Source of the DNA: Dysgonamonadaceae bacterium
Lineage (GTDB): Bacteria; Bacteroidota; Bacteroidia; Bacteroidales; Azobacteroidaceae
Assembly: GCA_031276105.1 (NCBI GenBank)
Contig: JAISNS010000286.1
Coordinates: 1-19,380, forward strand
DNA length: 19,380 nt
Reading direction: 5' to 3'
In this document: in pieces, positions 16,096-19,380 of the stretch
How the letters are laid out: each line of letters starts with the position of its first letter
How positions within the stretch are numbered: the first letter of the stretch is position 1
The notes under the pieces: generated by a model
The model's database searches: none
The model's input: the letters and a program-made list of their open reading frames with translations, nothing else
What the model was told of the DNA's origin: nothing
Position numbers and translations under genes: made by a program

Positions 16096-16629
16096 CTATT
16101 CTTCTTTGCTCAAGGCTTCATCGAATATTTTGCGATATTGCGCTTCGTCAATATCAATTTTATTCTTAGCTGCGGAAGATATTCCGTCCATGGCCACTCT
16201 TCCTATGTCTTGTTTCGACATTTCTATCGCAACAAAACAACGGACATGATCGGACTTCTTTATCTTTTGGTATTTTTGATCTGCCACTCTTATATTGGAA
16301 AGAACCTGAGAAGCAATATCTTGGCTCATTCCTTCAATTTTTTGAGACAAATCGGGAGTGGCTCCGACGCCATATTGCTCGAAATAAGATGTATTTACCT
16401 GATTAAAAACAGATTGAATACTCGTTGCCAATTCCGATTTTGCATTTTGGAGCGCAATTTTTTTGGCAATAGCCAAATCCGGACTAACTCCGCTTCCTAC
16501 GGCACGCAAATAGTTTTTATCTGTTTTGAATTTTGAGAAAGGGACATCTATGTCCGAACTTTTACATCCTGTAATGATAAGTAACAGGAGAGAGAAAGAG
16601 AATGTAAACAGTAATCCTTTTGTTTTCAT
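16096..16629 (-). CDS. LPP20-like lipoprotein
   Basis: A 177-residue protein with a lipoprotein signal: LLLLIITGC puts the lipidated cysteine at C22, followed by KSSDID. The mature part is one small alpha-beta domain with YLRAVGSGVSPDLAIAKKIALQNAKSELATSIQSVF (read as segments), the alanine-rich helix pattern typical of LPP20/FlgT-N-type domains. It is the first gene of the five-gene operon and is expected to sit in the inner leaflet of the outer membrane or on the surface. The next gene carries a related-looking domain in its N-terminal half, so the two may pair. Function is unknown; by context it is likely the membrane anchor of the module. Confidence 0.85.
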   Translation of the reverse strand: MKTKGLLFTFSFSLLLLIITGCKSSDIDVPFSKFKTDKNYLRAVGSGVSPDLAIAKKIALQNAKSELATSIQSVFNQVNTSYFEQYGVGATPDLSQKIEGMSQDIASQVLSNIRVADQKYQKIKKSDHVRCFVAIEMSKQDIGRVAMDGISSAAKNKIDIDEAQYRKIFDEALSKEE

Positions 16630-16694
16630 TTTTTTAAAATTTATTGTTAATACTTTGCTTTATTTTATGTCTATCTATTTTTTGTATAAACCCC

Positions 16695-16729
16695 CAAATT
16701 TAATGATTTTTTTTGAAATTAAATGCAAA
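16695..16729 (-). promoter_or_regulatory. Candidate promoter of the lipoprotein-caspase operon
   Basis: On the minus strand, TTTG (16726-16729) and TAAATTTG (16695-16702) match the -33 and -7 boxes of the Bacteroidetes consensus, but the spacer is 23 bases rather than the usual 19-21. The position, about 60 bases before the first start codon of the operon, is suitable. The region is very AT-rich, so a chance match is possible. Confidence 0.4.
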
Positions 16730-17129
16730 TATTTACACATTTTTTTTGAAAAAAAAATTATTTGTCCGGTTCTCTTAGATGAAAAACGGAAAATGCCAAT
16801 CCATTGCAAAGCAATCGATCCCTATTCAATTTGAAATTTCGCCCTTTTTTCTCTTATTTTTTTGTTTCTTTATTAAATTACTTACTTTTCCCCTATAATT
16901 CTATCAAAGGACGCGATAAATCCATTGTAACGCCTAATGAATGCGATTTTCCCCTGCGAGTTTGGTTTTTCTCTTTCGAGAAGAACATTAACTCAAGTTT
17001 GTGTGCTTATGCCCATTGGGCAAGTAACAATTGGTCACTAATCCCGACAAAACACGGACGCCGCGAATACCGACTCTCTATGCAAAAATAACGGACTGTG
17101 TATGGGACATCAAGTTTGCTTTTAAGGTT
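16730..17129. other. Stretch of about 400 bp with no supported gene
   Basis: The left part is strongly AT-rich with T and A runs. Open frames here are short, start inside the lipoprotein gene on the other strand or in low-complexity sequence, and show no recognisable family. A small perfect stem, TGCCCATTGGGCA (17010-17022), and another at 16969-16982 are the only structures seen. It is probably the eroded flank of the secretion genes that follow. Confidence 0.6.
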
Positions 17130-17251
17130 CCATACATTGATGACAATTGAAATACAACACAAAAATCGGGATGGAAGGCAACGGTATCAGTCAAGGACAA
17201 CGGCAACGACTGTTGATTGCGCGGGCGGTCTATAAAAATCCGGTCTTTTAG
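17130..17251 (+). pseudogene. Remnant of a peptide-exporting ABC transporter (C-terminal ATPase piece)
   Basis: From 17153 the frame reads YNTKIGMEGNGISQGQRQR followed by LLIARAVYKNPVF and a stop (17249-17251). This is the segment just before and including the ABC signature (here SQGQRQR) in peptidase-containing bacteriocin-type exporters; the following Walker B and H-loop are absent. Upstream, VPYIDD-like codons (about 17127-17145) may be the preceding helix in another frame, implying an indel. Everything before about 17127 is gone. The remnant cannot encode a working ATPase. Confidence 0.7.
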
Positions 17252-18228
17252 CGGGAAGTGCGATTATCCGCTATCCCGATACAATTTCTTCGCAAATTGT
17301 TCTGACCGGCACAACGCCTCCGGCTGCGGTAGTCGCCCATGCTTCCGGCAAATTAAAAAAATTGTATGTAACAGACAATCAGGACGTAAAAGCCGACAAT
17401 TATTTAGGTGTAATCGACAATTCCGCTCAAACGGCCGACATGCTTTGCTTGAAATGCTATCTTGATTCTTTTAATCCGGAACAAATCCTTTCGCTTCCCT
17501 TTCCGGACAAAAATTGGAGACTTGGCGCCTTGCAAAATCTCTACACTTCGTTTTATGCTTCGCTGTTCGATTACAAAGAATATGGGTGTCAGCGTTTACT
17601 GTCTCAGGAAAACATGCAATCTTCACTCGACAACATGCGGATTCAGATTGATCAATTAAAAGAATCGCTCTTCGACGCCGCGTATCAGGACACGGAGAAA
17701 AGCAACAGCCTGCGCTCGCAATTGCAATCCCTGTTCTCGCAACTGAAAACGGAAATCCGGAACTGGGAACTGAATTATGCCCTCCTTGCGCCGATTGACG
17801 GGAAAATCACTTTCAGCAATTATTGGGTTGAAAACCAGAATATTTCGGCTGGGGAAGAAGTTTTCAATATCATTCCCCGAAACCTGAAAGGCCGGATAAT
17901 CGGGAAAGCCATGCTTCCTATTGCCCGTTCGGGAAAAGTCAAAACCAGACAAAAAGTCCATATCCGGCTCGAAAATTTCCCCGATAATGAATACGGCATT
18001 TTGCAGGGAATCGTGCGAAACATTTCTTTAGTGCCGACACAAACCGGATCGACCGCAAATTATACGCTTGAAATTGATTTGCCCGACGGATTGCTTACAA
18101 CTTACAAAAAGGAATTGTCTTATCTGCCTAACATGCAGGGATAAGCCGATATTATTACGGAAGATTTGTCTCTGTTGAGTCGCTTTTTTATGCCGGTGAG
18201 AAAAATATTATCGTCCGCTATGTTATAA
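17242..18228 (+). pseudogene. HlyD-family membrane-fusion protein, N-terminally deleted and with a premature stop
   Basis: In frame from 17242 the translation begins GLLAGSAIIRYPDTISSQIV, which corresponds to the end of the single transmembrane helix and the start of the periplasmic part of Bacteroidetes HlyD-type adaptors. It continues through half a lipoyl motif (VVAHASGKLKKLYVTDNQDVKA), a helical hairpin, the second lipoyl half (LLAPIDGKITFSNYWVENQ...) and a beta-barrel (HIRLENFPDNEYGILQGIV). The cytoplasmic N-terminus and most of the membrane anchor are missing, and no start codon precedes 17362 in this frame. The frame meets TAA at 18142-18144 after NMQG, yet continues open as ADIITEDLSLLSRFFMPVRK to a stop at 18226-18228. 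That is the usual C-terminus of the family, so the TAA is a nonsense mutation. It sits fused to the ABC remnant; both were parts of a type I peptide exporter. Confidence 0.85.
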
Positions 18229-18312
18229 ATTTTCGCCATCTCTTTAGGAGTTGTCCGGAAATAAACGATACCAATTTATTGAAAATGTTTTTTGCAAAAC
18301 AAAGACTAAAAA

Positions 18313-18585
18313 GGTTCTATAACGTTTCAGGTGGGTATCTTTATCCAAACGGATACGTATTCACCGCAAGTAATTTTTCTTTGCCCGTCAGGGCATACAT
18401 ATCAATAGAAAAAGAAGCGGAGAGCGGAAATTACGCCGTCAGGCGTTACCTATCAATAGAAAATATGAAACCTCTACGAGGTTTATGGGAGGTGGATAAT
18501 ACGGTTTCTATTGATATGTATGCCCTGACGGGCAACGGTTGACTGCAATTTTTCATCCATTACCCACCCGAAACGTTATAGAGCC
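18313..18585. mobile_element. MITE-like element with nested inverted repeats
   Basis: The outer arms 18316-18337 and 18561-18582 are 22-base inverted repeats with one mismatch; adding GG/CC beyond one unpaired base extends them to 18313 and 18585. Both ends are flanked by AAAAA (18308-18312 and 18586-18590), a possible target duplication, though the sequence is A-rich. Inside is a perfect 31-base inverted repeat (18381-18411 and 18505-18535). Between its arms lie a variant copy (18433-18462) and a small hairpin AAACCTC-TAC-GAGGTTT (18468-18484). The word TATCAATAGAAA occurs at 18400-18411 and 18451-18462 and, inverted, at 18505-18516, each time next to a GC-rich mini-hairpin. No transposase is encoded. 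Confidence 0.7.
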
Positions 18586-18624
18586 AAAAAAAACGATTGT
18601 TCAACACTAAAAAATTCATCTAAA

Positions 18625-19033
18625 ATGATTAGTCAACCAAGCAGTGTAAAGCAGTATCGCTCTGCGCACGACCGATTTTTGAAAGCGATGATTGTCAATT
18701 TTCCGGTTCACGAACTGCGCTATCTTGGCCCGCTGACCGTAGCCAATGTTGCCGATGAACTCATCCGTATTTTTGAGGAAAATGTTCCTCAGCAGGAACG
18801 GCTAAAGCATGGACAAATACTTTGGAACGCTCCGGATAAAAACACCAGAGCGGATTCTCCAAAACGAAAGTACAAAGACGTAATACTTTCGGTGGTAACC
18901 GATGAGGATGTCGCGCTTTTTGAACAGAACAGACCGGTCAAAGAAATTCGTAAACAGGTGATTGCTCGAATTATAAAGAGGCATATGAACAGGAGGGAAT
19001 CCTTTCGATGAGGGATGTTGCTCTCATTCTTGT
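18625..19033 (+). pseudogene. DUF1670 protein, 5' fragment with a frameshift
   Basis: The translation from 18625 (MISQPSSVKQYRSAHDRFLK..., with PQQERLKHGQILWNA, DVILSVVTDEDVALFEQ, VIARII) resembles DUF1670 proteins, a family often found in mobile or accessory regions and of unknown function. Frame 1 stops at 19009-19011. The family continuation KEAYEQEGILSMRDVALIL is found one base back, in frame 3 from about 18975, so a single A appears to be missing in the A-run of TTATAAAGAGG. The homology stops near 19033, where transposase-like sequence takes over. The family assignment is from recognition of the pattern only. Confidence 0.6.
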
Positions 19034-19380
19034 ATCTAATCATTATCAAATTCTAACCATCCTGGATAAAAAAATAAATGCGGGTAAATCATCAACCGGT
19101 CGTCCGGGTATGGATTTGTGGGAAATCTTCGTGGGCCTCGAGGAAGTCCCTTATCAAACCATTTATGATAATGTATCCTTGCTTGATGATGATACCCTTC
19201 GCGAGATAAATGCAATATTCGTCAGTTTTGGTCAGCAAAAAGTTTTCAAAAAAAAGAGGCGGAAGCTTTGTCTGTCAAGACCGACAGCTTTGTCGTAGAA
19301 AGTAATGTTCACTTTCCGACTGATTACAATTTATTGTGGGACTGTTCTCGTAAATGTCTGGATATAATAGATTTATTTAT
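19030..19380 (+). pseudogene. ISNCY-type transposase remnant (internal deletion, frameshift; runs off window)
   Basis: From about 19030 frame 3 reads HYQILTILDKKINAGKSSTG, RPGMDLWEIFV, then GLEEVPYQTIYDNVSLLDDD and INAIFVSFGQQKVFKKK. Frame 2 from 19256 continues EAEALSVKTDSFVVESNVHF, PTDYNLLWDCSRKCLDIIDL to the edge. This order matches transposases placed in the ISNCY group of Bacteroidetes. About 60 residues usually present between WEIFV and the YQTIYDNVSLLD part seem to be missing. The frame change is at a run of eight A (19248-19255). The start of the gene is absent, being replaced by the DUF1670 fragment. Confidence 0.6.

Noticed and set aside
16066..16536. A 156-codon plus-strand open frame opposite the lipoprotein
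   Set aside because: The minus strand has a lipobox and family pattern over the same bases; the plus frame shows neither.
18279..18542. An 87-codon plus-strand open frame
   Set aside because: It is made almost wholly of the inverted-repeat element; its repeated YISIE/YLSIENM peptides are translations of the repeat modules.

Overview
The window looks like a Bacteroidota (probably Bacteroidales) chromosome. The signs are a HolA followed by a lone HSDR_N_2-type protein, a CarboxypepD_reg/OMP beta-barrel receptor, an HU-like/DUF4469 protein, a near-perfect TTTG-N19-TAnnTTTG promoter in front of a tRNA, little Shine-Dalgarno sequence, and a DUF1670 fragment. No genus can be named from sequence alone.

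Left part (1-8735), mostly ordinary core genes: the 3' portion of holA (its start lies just left of the window), a small PD-(D/E)xK-like protein, a convergent TonB-receptor-like outer-membrane protein, a divergent MsbA-like ABC exporter, tRNA-Gly(GCC), a DNA-binding DUF4469 protein, a five-unit tandem array of palindromes, and an uncharacterised ATP-grasp-like protein. A long AATTCATA-type hairpin separates the first two convergent genes and supplies the last codons of one of them.

Central part (8732-16629, minus strand), the most interesting region: five closely spaced genes, read in the order LPP20-like lipoprotein, DUF4384 protein, transglutaminase-like protein, WD40/OmpA-like protein, TPR-CARDB-caspase protein. 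Every product carries a signal peptide or lipobox, so this looks like one exported envelope module containing two different cysteine-type catalytic domains plus adhesion or scaffold domains. A candidate promoter lies upstream. A candidate intrinsic terminator lies inside the 3' coding end of the opposing ATP-grasp-like gene.

Right part (16630-19380), a decayed accessory region: about 500 bp without genes, the tail of a peptide-exporting ABC transporter fused by deletion to an N-terminally truncated HlyD-type adaptor that also has a premature stop, a MITE-like element of about 273 bp made of nested inverted repeats, a 5' fragment of a DUF1670 gene, and a frameshifted, internally deleted transposase remnant running off the right edge. 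This reads as the graveyard of a peptide-secretion locus and of mobile elements.
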